DNA from: Alistipes putredinis DSM 17216
GTDB lineage: Bacteria; Bacteroidota; Bacteroidia; Bacteroidales; Rikenellaceae
DNA: 64,000 bases
Reading direction: 5' to 3'
NCBI RefSeq assembly: GCF_000154465.1
Contig: NZ_DS499577.1
Coordinates: 122,013-186,012 of the forward strand
The translations under genes were made by a program, and so were the position numbers. Shown piece after piece: positions 1 through 6,666 of the stretch (its first letter is position 1; each line of letters opens with the position of its first letter). Below the pieces are notes generated by a model. That model was not told the origin of the DNA. It made no database searches and saw only the letters and a list, made by a program, of their open reading frames with translations.

Positions 1-357
1 TCTGGCTATGAATATATTTATCCCCCAAAAGAAGAGAGATTAGGCGATAAGGTAATATGTGACACTTATTGTGTCGGCGTGGCTCATGACGCACAAACAT
101 TCACCGCCTTGAATTGCATAGACTGCGGCACCAACATCGAGCTGTTCAGGGCGCTGGCGGCGATGAACAACGAGAACGATCAGGAGCAATGGTACTCATA
201 TACGGAATATCCGACTAATGAGAGTAAAAATGGGGTTAGACGGCTTATTTTTAACGAACATACGCGATTCGATTCTTTTGTAGATGTACCATCAGGTTAT
301 TACCGCAAGGCTACAGTCGAGGAGATCGTCGAATATTTCAAAAACAATGAGAAATGA
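1..357 (+). CDS. Hypothetical early phage protein, 5' end outside the window
   Basis: The frame is open from base 1 to the stop at 355-357, giving at least 118 residues; a GTG at 79 is in frame, but the coding sequence clearly extends upstream of it. The visible part contains a CxxC pair (NCIDCG) that could bind zinc, and a charged C-terminus. It overlaps the next gene by four bases (ATGA), the usual sign of translational coupling in a phage early operon. I do not recognise a family. Confidence 0.7.
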   Translation, partial: SGYEYIYPPKEERLGDKVICDTYCVGVAHDAQTFTALNCIDCGTNIELFRALAAMNNENDQEQWYSYTEYPTNESKNGVRRLIFNEHTRFDSFVDVPSGYYRKATVEEIVEYFKNNEK

Positions 358-689
358 AAACAATTGAGGAAAGAATACAAGAATATGTGGCCAATGCCTG
401 GGTCGAACTTGATCAATTCAATGAAGACCATGTAACTTTTGAAAATATCGTTACATCCGCCTGTGTTGTTGGCGCTAATTTCGAATATGAGGAATTGACC
501 CGCTGGCGTGATCCGAAAGAGGAGCTGCCGCAAAATGGACAACTCGTGTTGTGTAAAACCTCTGATAAGAAACTTCCATTTGTCACTGTTAAATATGACC
601 GTTCTGAATGGTGGATATATGTGTATCCCGGATGGGCTGGTATTGGTCATAAGATTATCGGCTGGCGGCCGATTCACGAAAATGAGTAA
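354..689 (+). CDS. DUF551-like small phage protein
   Basis: A 111-residue protein. The C-terminal two thirds has the pattern of DUF551 proteins of phages: a start like WRDPKEELPQNGQLVLCKT, a middle strand-rich part, and an end in IIGWRPI. The function of that family is unknown to me. The start overlaps the stop of the preceding gene by four bases, supporting the ATG at 354. It belongs to the rightward cluster of small early genes. Confidence 0.7.
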   Translation: MKTIEERIQEYVANAWVELDQFNEDHVTFENIVTSACVVGANFEYEELTRWRDPKEELPQNGQLVLCKTSDKKLPFVTVKYDRSEWWIYVYPGWAGIGHKIIGWRPIHENE

Positions 690-736
690 GATGCTCTGTG
701 CATTTTGACTAACCAAGTAACTAACCAAGAATATCT

Positions 737-1138
737 ATGAACACGAAATTCAAATCAGACTACGAAAAAGCCTGCAACGCCTATTTGCAGGCTTTTTGCG
801 AGAAACACGGCTATGATTATGAGGATGCTACGCGGAGCTGGGTCGGCGGCGATGTCGGCGGGATCACCGAATGCGCGGACTATATAGTTGGGATGGATGA
901 CATCATCACCGACATAGACCGGGACGCTCCGGAAGATGAGTTTGTAAAGTATTACGATTACTGTCTGCGGGTGGGGAGTATCGCCTGCGGCAAAATTAGT
1001 ACGCCCAATTACAGCAGCTGGCTCTCGGGGTGTCCACGCATGAGTGAAGAACAGATCACCCGGCTGGAGGAGTTGCAGAGGGACATACGCAAGGCGGAAA
1101 GAGAGCTGGAAGAACAAATAAGGAAAGAGAAGTTTTAA
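737..1138 (+). CDS. Hypothetical phage protein, 133 aa
   Basis: An acidic protein with no motif I recognise. Residues 1-100 look globular, with several Tyr and Cys residues. The last 35 residues (from about MSEEQITRLEEL) are a strongly charged helix, probably a coiled coil. It sits 47 bases after the DUF551-like gene in the same direction, within the early cluster. Confidence 0.65.
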   Translation: MNTKFKSDYEKACNAYLQAFCEKHGYDYEDATRSWVGGDVGGITECADYIVGMDDIITDIDRDAPEDEFVKYYDYCLRVGSIACGKISTPNYSSWLSGCPRMSEEQITRLEELQRDIRKAERELEEQIRKEKF

Positions 1139-1173
1139 CCGGGAGAGGCAAAATCGCTCCCTTTTTTATTCAT

Positions 1174-1389
1174 ATGGCAGTAGATACATCTAAAAACGGT
1201 ACAGTAGATCGTGCTAAACTTCTGGCAATAGAAAATAAATGTACGAGAATAATTCGAATTGCGGGGGTAACGTTTTATGTTGCTCCGGATAAGGATACAC
1301 CAGAACACCGGAGGCACTTAATCCGCGTTTTGGAGAGTTGCGGTCGGCGATATACTCAAAAAGCAGGTAGCTATGAATCGGAGATTTGA
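1174..1389 (+). CDS. Hypothetical phage protein, 71 aa
   Basis: A small basic protein starting MAVDTSKNGTVDRAK; no family recognised. It is 35 bases downstream of the previous early gene, and its end overlaps the start of the next small gene at 1373. The overlap with another plausible frame and the codon pattern favour a real gene, but there is no motif to confirm it. Confidence 0.55.
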   Translation: MAVDTSKNGTVDRAKLLAIENKCTRIIRIAGVTFYVAPDKDTPEHRRHLIRVLESCGRRYTQKAGSYESEI

Positions 1390-1552
1390 GGTGAGAATCG
1401 ACATTCCGAATAGTTGTGAATTGATTGGATGCAGATCGGACGGAAACATGGCAATTATTGTTTTCGAAGATTGCAGCGGCCCAGAGATCCGGCCAATCGG
1501 TTTTTGTCGGGAACATTCCGGAGAAGTACCGGACGCCTTCGAAGATGAATAA
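1373..1552 (+). CDS. Hypothetical phage protein, 59 aa
   Basis: A short frame starting MNRRFEVRIDIPNSCELIG and ending FCREHSGEVPDAFEDE. It overlaps the end of the gene before it and its stop overlaps the ATG of the next frame (ATGAATAA at 1545-1552). Three consecutive overlaps in one direction make an operon of small genes likely. It contains three cysteines and an alternation of charged and hydrophobic residues typical of a small beta protein. No family recognised. Confidence 0.55.
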   Translation: MNRRFEVRIDIPNSCELIGCRSDGNMAIIVFEDCSGPEIRPIGFCREHSGEVPDAFEDE

Positions 1553-1715
1553 AAAAGAGGCAATTCCGAAGAATCACCCCTCACACCGATACAAATATAA
1601 TGATTTATTCGGAATTTGCAAATGGGACGATATAGGAAAAACGAACGCAGAAGCGGGGCACGTGACGATTCCGAAATATACATCAGTTATTCACGGAATC
1701 GATTGCTCGAAATGA
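1545..1715 (+). CDS. Hypothetical phage protein, 56 aa
   Basis: I chose the ATG at 1545, inside a longer open frame, because it overlaps the stop of the preceding gene and because the upstream extension lies in another gene's frame. The product starts MNKKEAIPKNHPSHRYKYND and is rich in His, Lys and aromatic residues. Its TGA stop overlaps the next ATG (ATGA at 1712-1715). Function unknown. Confidence 0.5.
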   Translation: MNKKEAIPKNHPSHRYKYNDLFGICKWDDIGKTNAEAGHVTIPKYTSVIHGIDCSK

Positions 1716-1870
1716 TTATCTGCCGGGAAGCAAGGATGGGCGTGAGTTATCGCCATGATTTCGTCTATCGATTCAAGGCACACAAATCCTTGCCGTTTTT
1801 ATGGCGGAAATTCAAAAGGAATATTAGAGAACACATTGACGGATGGCAGCAGGAGCTGCCTTTATTTTGA
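1712..1870 (+). CDS. Hypothetical phage protein, 52 aa, basic
   Basis: The start at 1712 is chosen because ATGA couples it to the preceding stop. The product is short, basic and aromatic (MIICREARMGVSYRHDF at the start, ending QELPLF). Its charge would suit nucleic-acid binding, but this is only an impression. Confidence 0.45.
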   Translation: MIICREARMGVSYRHDFVYRFKAHKSLPFLWRKFKRNIREHIDGWQQELPLF

Positions 1871-1997
1871 TGAATTTGCGGAAAGGGAGAGGATAATAAC
1901 CGTGCAATTCGGAATATATGATGTAGAATTACATCCGTTCATCCTATTGCATAATTGCAATTAGACGATAAAAGTGTTCTTTTGATTCATTCTGTTA

Positions 1998-2219
1998 ATG
2001 TCGTTTCAAGCATTGAACTCTATTGGGCGGGAGCCGGACGTGAAGCTACTTTATAACGTATCTTTCGGGGCACACGAAGGAAGTGCGCCTTTCGCACGTT
2101 GTCGGGACATTGACGAAGATATAAAAGCCGATCTTATCCAGCTATTATATCGATTCTATCAATTCGCAGATTACGGCTACATAAATAGGGTAGCAGCATT
2201 CGCTGATCTCCAACAATGA
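1998..2219 (+). CDS. Possible small phage protein, 73 aa
   Basis: An isolated frame after a 127-base gap, ending 10 bases before the convergent late gene at 2230. The translation (start MSFQALNSIGREPDVKLL) has a believable mix of charged and hydrophobic residues, but there is no overlap with a neighbour and no motif. It would be the last rightward early gene. It could also be chance. Confidence 0.35.
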   Translation: MSFQALNSIGREPDVKLLYNVSFGAHEGSAPFARCRDIDEDIKADLIQLLYRFYQFADYGYINRVAAFADLQQ

Positions 2220-2229
2220 CATCAGATAT

Positions 2230-2658
2230 TTAGTTTGTTTGTCCATAACCGTCGCATTTACCTTTGCAACAAATAAATTGGTGAATATCTTTCCAAAGCA
2301 TTGTATTTATCTGTCCTGTCAGATAGGCTACTTCTTCGCCTTGCATCGGCATTGCGGATGCTACGGCGATGTCGTCGCACAGGTGCCGCAGTTCATGCTC
2401 GAAAGAGTTCAGGAATTGTGCCTGGGATGACGCCAATCCTACGACTACGACAGACCTTCGCCGGGTCTTGTTGGAATAGGTGAATCCCGAATCCATATCG
2501 GCCTTTTCCAAATTTTCCCGTACTCGCTCCATAATTGGCCTGGGACACTCTATCTGTTCCAAAGAAAAAAGGATAGAGCGCGTGTGATAGCCATGTACGG
2601 CGAAGTAAAACCGCACATGCCAATCATAGTTCTCTATCCTCAGATCCCGCAGCTTCAT
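2230..2658 (-). CDS. Putative zinc metallopeptidase-like phage protein
   Basis: A 142-residue protein with an HExxH-type motif (FEHELRHLCDDIA, about residues 88-100) followed about 15 residues later by EEVAY, where a third zinc ligand (Glu) would be expected. The motif suggests a small metal-dependent peptidase; similar short proteins occur at the late end of Bacteroidota prophages. The substrate is unknown. A role in virion maturation or attack on the host envelope is possible. It is the last gene of the leftward late transcript, converging on the early operon. Confidence 0.55.
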   Translation of the reverse strand: MKLRDLRIENYDWHVRFYFAVHGYHTRSILFSLEQIECPRPIMERVRENLEKADMDSGFTYSNKTRRRSVVVVGLASSQAQFLNSFEHELRHLCDDIAVASAMPMQGEEVAYLTGQINTMLWKDIHQFICCKGKCDGYGQTN

Positions 2659-2724
2659 GTCGTTGAATACACTTTTTGAATCCTCACATACGGTCTTTCG
2701 AGCCGCGTTCTGGATTTGATTCTG

Positions 2725-3132
2725 TTACAGGACATCTTCCCACGGAACATTTGTTCCCGACCCTATCAGATCGGCGAAATATCGTGTGAAGGGCAGCCCG
2801 GGATAGGCGTCTTCATCGTCGATGAAATCCTTGACGAACAGGGCCAGGTGTTGTTCATCGGCAATGGATGATCCCCAGTAATCGGCCCGGGCCATATTCG
2901 CGACATATACACAGTCGTAGCCGTTGTCGTGCTTGAGCTCGATACCGTTCGTCTTGAGCAATTTGTCGATCTGCTCTTTGGTGATGGGTTCTATTTTCTT
3001 CCCGTCGCGGTCCTTCATGCGGCTGACGGCAAATTCACACATTTTCTTCGAAAAGGACCATCCGTTTTTTTCGAGGTATGCGCGAATATCTGCCGGCATG
3101 GAGTCCCTTGCGTCCAATCTTTCTCTGTCCAT
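2725..3132 (-). CDS. Conserved phage protein, DUF7841-like
   Basis: A 135-residue protein with the pattern PADIRAYLEKNGWSFSKKMC followed by FAVSRM, which I associate with a phage family often found beside the glycine-rich CCC-motif protein encoded at 4377-5273. The family assignment is from memory. Function unknown. It is separated from the upstream gene by a strong hairpin at 3147-3172, so its expression may be reduced relative to that gene. Confidence 0.55.
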   Translation of the reverse strand: MDRERLDARDSMPADIRAYLEKNGWSFSKKMCEFAVSRMKDRDGKKIEPITKEQIDKLLKTNGIELKHDNGYDCVYVANMARADYWGSSIADEQHLALFVKDFIDDEDAYPGLPFTRYFADLIGSGTNVPWEDVL

Positions 3133-3146
3133 AGGTTTCGCTGTTA

Positions 3147-3172
3147 AAGAGAGGGGATTTCTCCCCTCTCCG
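3147..3172 (-). terminator. Hairpin terminator or attenuator
   Basis: On the minus strand GAGAGGGGA and TCCCCTCTC pair perfectly around a short loop, followed by TTTAA. It lies between the 86-residue gene and the 135-residue gene and probably gives partial termination. Confidence 0.6.
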
Positions 3173-3180
3173 GATTCGTT

Positions 3181-3441
3181 TTACCGGCGGAATCTGGAGT
3201 AGGGTCCGGTTCCCCGGACACCTCTTCGTTCGCCATATCCGTCGCTGCCGTATTCTCCGCCACGCTCACCGTAGCCGTCGGGCATGTAGCCTCCCGTGTG
3301 ACGCTCCCCGTAGCCGTCGCGCATTTCGCGTTTGGCATCCTCGTAGCCACACTCGTAGGCTTCGCGCATCTTGCGTTCGATTTCTTCACGCTCGCCGTAC
3401 CCGTCACCGCGGTACCGGCCTTCGATTTCCCACATTCTCAT
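3181..3441 (-). CDS. Repeat-rich hydrophilic phage protein (DGYGER repeats)
   Basis: An 86-residue, very hydrophilic protein with at least four copies of a GDGYGER-like unit, spaced irregularly, and a charged helix between the first two (EEIERKMREAYECGYEDAKR). The repeats are rich in Gly, Tyr, Arg and Glu and should be disordered. Its start overlaps the end of the upstream gene by four bases (3438-3441). Function unknown. Being in the late operon with accessory structural genes it may be a virion or assembly component. Confidence 0.6.
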   Translation of the reverse strand: MRMWEIEGRYRGDGYGEREEIERKMREAYECGYEDAKREMRDGYGERHTGGYMPDGYGERGGEYGSDGYGERRGVRGTGPYSRFRR

Positions 3442-3944
3442 GATTTGCTTGTTTTAGCAGACATTTGCGATTTAAGAAAGGCGTCCAGCGATGACTTCAT
3501 GGAGGCGAACTCCGTTTGCATCTGACGAAGTTGTCCCACCTCTGCCCGCAGCTCCTGGAGCTCCTTGTCGCGTTGCGCCTGACCCGCGTACGCGGGATTC
3601 ACTTCGCGCATGATCTGATCGAAAACTTCCAGATTGGCCTTGTGTTTTTCGTAGGAATCCACAACGGACTGGCTCTGCTGCTTTGCCGCATTGATGGCGT
3701 CTATGAGCCGTTCGCGGGATGTCGTGACCGTGAGTCCGTCCTTTGTCACCATATCGGCATTTACCGGGACGACCCATTTCTGGTCCCCTACCGGGAAGCT
3801 GACGGAAGGCTGCGCCGGGGGAAAGTTCCCGGGAGCGGGGAAATAGGGCTGTGGCGCCTCTTCAAGCGTCGCCATGTAGTATTTGGGAGTTCCGCGCATA
3901 TCGAGTACATATACCGGAGCGCCTTTGGTTAAATTCGCAAACAT
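3438..3944 (-). CDS. Hypothetical phage protein with C-terminal coiled coil
   Basis: A 168-residue protein starting MFANLTKGAPVYVLD. The N-terminal half is strand-rich with a proline-rich stretch (PAPGNFPPAQPSVSFP). From about residue 80 it becomes a long charged helix with heptad-like spacing (ELQELRAEVGQLRQMQ), likely an oligomerising coiled coil. It lies between the CCC-motif gene group and the DGYGER gene. No family recognised; a structural accessory role is inferred from position. Confidence 0.6.
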   Translation of the reverse strand: MFANLTKGAPVYVLDMRGTPKYYMATLEEAPQPYFPAPGNFPPAQPSVSFPVGDQKWVVPVNADMVTKDGLTVTTSRERLIDAINAAKQQSQSVVDSYEKHKANLEVFDQIMREVNPAYAGQAQRDKELQELRAEVGQLRQMQTEFASMKSSLDAFLKSQMSAKTSKS

Positions 3945-3970
3945 CTTCGGTTAATTGTTTTTTGAAAGCT

Positions 3971-3990
3971 CCGGAGGGGCGGTTTCCCCT
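3971..3990 (-). terminator. GC-rich hairpin between late genes
   Basis: GGAGGGG and CCCCTCC pair around a six-base loop in the gap between the genes ending at 4016 and starting at 3944. There is no clear T run, so it may stabilise mRNA ends or attenuate rather than terminate fully. Confidence 0.45.
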
Positions 3991-4015
3991 CCTGAAGCCT
4001 TCGGTTTATTATTGG

Positions 4016-4357
4016 TTAAACGGCCCCTGTCATCAGTTGCAGGGTGTCGGTCTGTTTGTCGTAGAAGAGCTGGAATACACCCGTCCCCGGAATATCGGAC
4101 ACGGTGACATTGGCTCCGTTGTACGTGGTCACATTCTTGGTCACGCCGTTGGTTTCGAACAACACGGGAAGCGTGCCTGTCGTGCCTGCGGGTATTGCCT
4201 GCGACAGCTCGACCAGGACTATCCCCCTGTACCAGGAATTGGCAAAGGCGTGGTTTTGGAATGAGAACACGACATCGGCGGCATTGACCGTCACACCCGT
4301 AGTTTTGATGACCGGGATACCTCTGCGATTGACATACTGAAATGGGAATACTGCCAT
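4016..4357 (-). CDS. Hypothetical phage structural-type protein, 113 aa
   Basis: The start at 4357 is set by a perfect AGGAGG seven bases upstream, strong for this genome; the longer open frame would overlap the upstream gene. The product starts MAVFPFQYVNRRGIPVIKTTG and is nearly all short strands and Gly/Thr turns, as in decoration or small structural proteins. It follows the CCC-motif gene by 19 bases and is probably co-translated at high level. No family recognised. Confidence 0.65.
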   Translation of the reverse strand: MAVFPFQYVNRRGIPVIKTTGVTVNAADVVFSFQNHAFANSWYRGIVLVELSQAIPAGTTGTLPVLFETNGVTKNVTTYNGANVTVSDIPGTGVFQLFYDKQTDTLQLMTGAV

Positions 4358-4376
4358 AGCATACCTCCTTTCCGTA

Positions 4377-5273
4377 TTAACCCCAGAATCCGCCGTTGCC
4401 GCCGAGTCCGAACGCGGCACCGAAGCCCAGCCCGTATTGGGCGGCTACGCAGGCGGGCATCGCGTACACCTGCGGATTGGGAACCACGGTCGTAGGCGGC
4501 AGGCCGCACTCGATCTTTGCCAGCCGGTTGCTCAGATCGCCGATCGCAGCGTTGATGGGCGCTACGGCCTGGGCCTGCGACTGCATGATCGTCGCCGTCT
4601 GATGTTCTTGGGAGAGCTGCCCGGCCAATGCCGCGCTCTTGGCACGCTCGGCGTCGAGTTTGTTCTGCATCTCACGCATCTCGAGGGCACAGAAACGGTC
4701 GTTGATGACCTGCGTCTGGGCATCGATCTTCGAGCCGAGGGCATTGAACTGCGTGTTGGCGTTGCTCGTCAGGGTGTTGGTCTGATTGAGCGTTGCGAGC
4801 TGGCTTTCGTAGCCCTGGCGCTCGATGGCGGTGCGGACATCGCAGCAGCAGGAGGCCATCTGCGAAAGCACCTGTGCGTTGCCGGACTGCACGGCATTGA
4901 TGATCTGCTGCGCCGAGAGGCCCGACTGTGCCTGGATGTTGCACAGAGCGGTCTGAATCTGCTGTACGGAACAGTTGAGCGAAGATGCGAGCTGGTTGAT
5001 GGCGGTGCCGTTTCCCTGAATGGCATTCATCAGCAGCTGACGCCCTGCGTCGCCGTTCAGCTCGGCGGGAAGATTCGAGAGTCCGTTTCCGCGACCGCCG
5101 AAGCCACCCCATCCGTTGCCGCCCCAGAGAGCCCAGAGCAGGATCATCCACATCCACTCCCAGCCGTAGCCATTGCCGTAGCCGTTATTGCGGTTGTTTC
5201 CGTTCATCAACGCGGCCACGAGGTTGCCGTCCATTGCGCCACCGTTGTCGAACACTAAAGTTTTTTCGTTCAT
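4377..5273 (-). CDS. Glycine/tryptophan-rich phage protein with CCCD motif
   Basis: A 298-residue protein. The N-terminus (about 25-65) is an extreme Gly/Asn/Trp tract around a hydrophobic segment (WEWMWMILLWALWGG) that could insert in a membrane. The middle (80-230) is Gln/Ala-rich helical sequence with a SCCCDVRTAIE motif near residue 142. The C-terminus returns to Gly-rich sequence. Proteins with the same plan, a GW-rich hydrophobic start and a CCC-R motif, are common in prophages of gut bacteria, but I know of no established function. It could be a virion component or a late membrane-associated protein. Confidence 0.65.
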   Translation of the reverse strand: MNEKTLVFDNGGAMDGNLVAALMNGNNRNNGYGNGYGWEWMWMILLWALWGGNGWGGFGGRGNGLSNLPAELNGDAGRQLLMNAIQGNGTAINQLASSLNCSVQQIQTALCNIQAQSGLSAQQIINAVQSGNAQVLSQMASCCCDVRTAIERQGYESQLATLNQTNTLTSNANTQFNALGSKIDAQTQVINDRFCALEMREMQNKLDAERAKSAALAGQLSQEHQTATIMQSQAQAVAPINAAIGDLSNRLAKIECGLPPTTVVPNPQVYAMPACVAAQYGLGFGAAFGLGGNGGFWG

Positions 5274-5300
5274 TGTTTTAGACTTTTACATTGTTGCGTC

Positions 5301-5341
5301 CGTTCGGCGGACGCTGCCGTTGAGCTCACAATGCAAAAATC
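5301..5341 (-). promoter_or_regulatory. Structured leader and possible promoter of the CCC-motif gene
   Basis: A perfect 7-bp hairpin (GCGTCCG/CGGACGC, 5301-5319) is extended by CATTGT/ACAATG arms out to 5333. Directly before it on the minus strand is GATTTTTG (5334-5341), a weak -7 box; ATTG lies 20 bases upstream of that. It resembles the hairpin-at-the-5'-end layout of the late promoters but lacks their spacer motif. Confidence 0.4.
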
Positions 5342-5369
5342 GACATGAACGATGGGAGAATCAATCGTA

Positions 5370-5672
5370 TCAGTCGCAGGTGGGACGGAGTTTGGACGCA
5401 ATACGGACGAGGAGCATTTCGAACATTTTACCGCTTTGTTTGCGACGAAGATCGAATTGGGAAATCATCTTCTCTATGGGCCGTCGTGAGAAGTTCATCA
5501 GCGAGGATATGACCGGGGCGTGAAATCCCTGCCTCCAGAGGAAATAGACCAGTAAATACCTGGCATCCACGATCTCGGCGTTTTTGGCTTTGGATAGTAT
5601 TCGCTCTTCCGAAATCTCCGTTTCTTGCGATACCGTGCCGAGAATTTGTCGGTAAAGTTCAGATTTGCACAT
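5370..5672 (-). CDS. Small DNA-binding protein resembling the DnaA C-terminal domain
   Basis: A 100-residue protein in which VSQETEISEERILSKAKN, then EIVDARYLLVYFL and a later helix follow the layout of DnaA domain IV: a first helix, an R/K...EIV-AR helix and a helix-turn-helix. The recognition helix differs from DnaA (SRRPIEKMISQF in place of the DHSTV region), so it should read a different site. It probably binds DNA as a phage regulator. Its promoter (5709-5740) overlaps head-on with the promoter of the predicted RNA at 5700-5827, and copies of CTCTTACC around it may be operators. The leader is only about 30 bases. Confidence 0.65.
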   Translation of the reverse strand: MCKSELYRQILGTVSQETEISEERILSKAKNAEIVDARYLLVYFLWRQGFHAPVISSLMNFSRRPIEKMISQFDLRRKQSGKMFEMLLVRIASKLRPTCD

Positions 5673-5695
5673 ATAGGATATTTCTCTTACCTTTG
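5664..5695 (+). promoter_or_regulatory. Promoter of the predicted small RNA
   Basis: TTTG at 5664-5667, a 20-base spacer, and TACCTTTG at 5688-5695 match the Bacteroidota consensus exactly. The RNA's first helix arm begins at 5700, five bases after the -7 box. Confidence 0.7.
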
Positions 5696-5699
5696 TTCA

Positions 5700-5827
5700 C
5701 TCTCTTACCAAATAAAAATAAGTGCCAACACACTTGCAAAGGCTTTACAGCCCCTGTCGTGGTGTGTTGGCACCTTTATTATTAGCGGAAGGTAAGAGAG
5801 ACGCTAATAAAGGCAGGGGCTTTTTTT
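5700..5827 (+). ncRNA. Predicted structured phage small RNA with two loop-to-end pseudoknots
   Basis: The interval has its own consensus promoter (5664-5695) and ends in a T7 run (5821-5827). Four helices can be read directly: 5722-5733 with 5762-5773 (12 bp, perfect); 5774-5787 with 5802-5812 (11 bp with a 3-base bulge); 5700-5709 with 5791-5800 (10 bp, perfect); and 5749-5756 with 5814-5821 (8 bp, perfect). The first two are hairpins side by side. The third pairs the RNA 5' end with the loop of the second hairpin. The fourth pairs the 3' end with the loop of the first. If all form, the molecule is a compact double pseudoknot; the last helix plus the T run would act as the terminator. Alternative: the repeats are protein-binding sites in DNA. 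I do not know a family with this layout. Confidence 0.6.
5709..5740 (-). promoter_or_regulatory. Promoter of the DnaA-C-like gene
   Basis: On the minus strand TTTG (5737-5740), a 20-base spacer, then TTTATTTG (5709-5716; one mismatch to TAnnTTTG). One arm of the 12-bp inverted repeat falls in the spacer, so it could also serve as an operator. Transcription from here runs across the opposing small-RNA promoter. Confidence 0.6.
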
Positions 5828-5854
5828 ACGCCCACCCCTGACGGGCGAAAGCTG

Positions 5855-6043
5855 TTAGAACAGATACTTTTTCAATGTCGGCCAAAGCAGGTAGAAGTAG
5901 ATTGCCCCGACGGGAATCAACCCGGTTGCGAACAAGTTGCTGCTTTCGACCTGGCAATAGTAGAGTGTTCCTATCCCACCCACAATACAAACGAATGAGA
6001 AGAAGGCAAGGAAAAGCAGTCCGATTTTTTTAATTGTTTCCAT
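5855..6043 (-). CDS. Small membrane protein, 62 aa
   Basis: Two hydrophobic segments (about residues 6-28 and 38-55) separated by a short polar loop, so probably a two-pass inner-membrane protein. It follows the 195-residue gene of the lysis region by 20 bases. It could be an accessory holin or antiholin, but only position and hydrophobicity support that. Confidence 0.6.
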   Translation of the reverse strand: METIKKIGLLFLAFFSFVCIVGGIGTLYYCQVESSNLFATGLIPVGAIYFYLLWPTLKKYLF

Positions 6044-6063
6044 AATTATAATTCGTTAAAAAG

Positions 6064-6651
6064 TTATTTCCGCCATAAATCCATACTTATGCTTCCTTGA
6101 ACATAGGGGCCGTTATCGCGTGGGTCCCAGCCGAGGGATGCCGTGATATTGAACCTTCCGATGTTTCTGTGAAGTTGCCCTCCGATCCATACGCCACCCG
6201 TGCGATTAACGTAATAGACGCCTGCGGCAGGCCCGAGTTGCCATCGGTAGGGCGTTCGGATTATTTTCTGCTGCGTGATAGTACGTCCGTATGTTTCGAT
6301 GTGTTCAAGGGTAGGGTGGCAGTCGCCCAGGGCTATTCCGCTCACTATGGCGAAGTAGCTGCTGTCGCGATATTCCCGGCGTTCGAATGGCAGCTGTACC
6401 GGCACACTGTCCCGGTTGGGATTTATTGTTACGGTGGTAAAGGTGGTATCCGCTGGGGCGAACAACCATTTCGGCACCTCTACCGAAATAGCCGAGGACA
6501 GTATTTTATGCGGTTGCGGTCTTTCGAAGTAGGCCGTATCGATTCGAGTATGCTCGATGATACGGACATCGACGGATCGCCTGCCGAGCCACCATCCGAC
6601 AAAGAACAAGCCGGTCAGAAGGAGAATCAGGATTATTTTCCGCAGTACCAT
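6064..6651 (-). CDS. Membrane-anchored protein of the lysis region
   Basis: A 195-residue protein with one N-terminal membrane segment (IILILLLTGLFFVGWWLG) then a periplasmic-type domain rich in strands, ending GPYVQGSISMDLWRK. I associate this plan with DUF6808-type proteins of Bacteroidales prophages, from memory. Directly downstream of the endolysin, it occupies the place of a spanin, but the C-terminal half has the amphipathic strand look of an outer-membrane or beta-sandwich domain. The role in lysis is an inference. Confidence 0.6.
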   Translation of the reverse strand: MVLRKIILILLLTGLFFVGWWLGRRSVDVRIIEHTRIDTAYFERPQPHKILSSAISVEVPKWLFAPADTTFTTVTINPNRDSVPVQLPFERREYRDSSYFAIVSGIALGDCHPTLEHIETYGRTITQQKIIRTPYRWQLGPAAGVYYVNRTGGVWIGGQLHRNIGRFNITASLGWDPRDNGPYVQGSISMDLWRK

Positions 6652-6666
6652 AATGAGTACGAGCTA

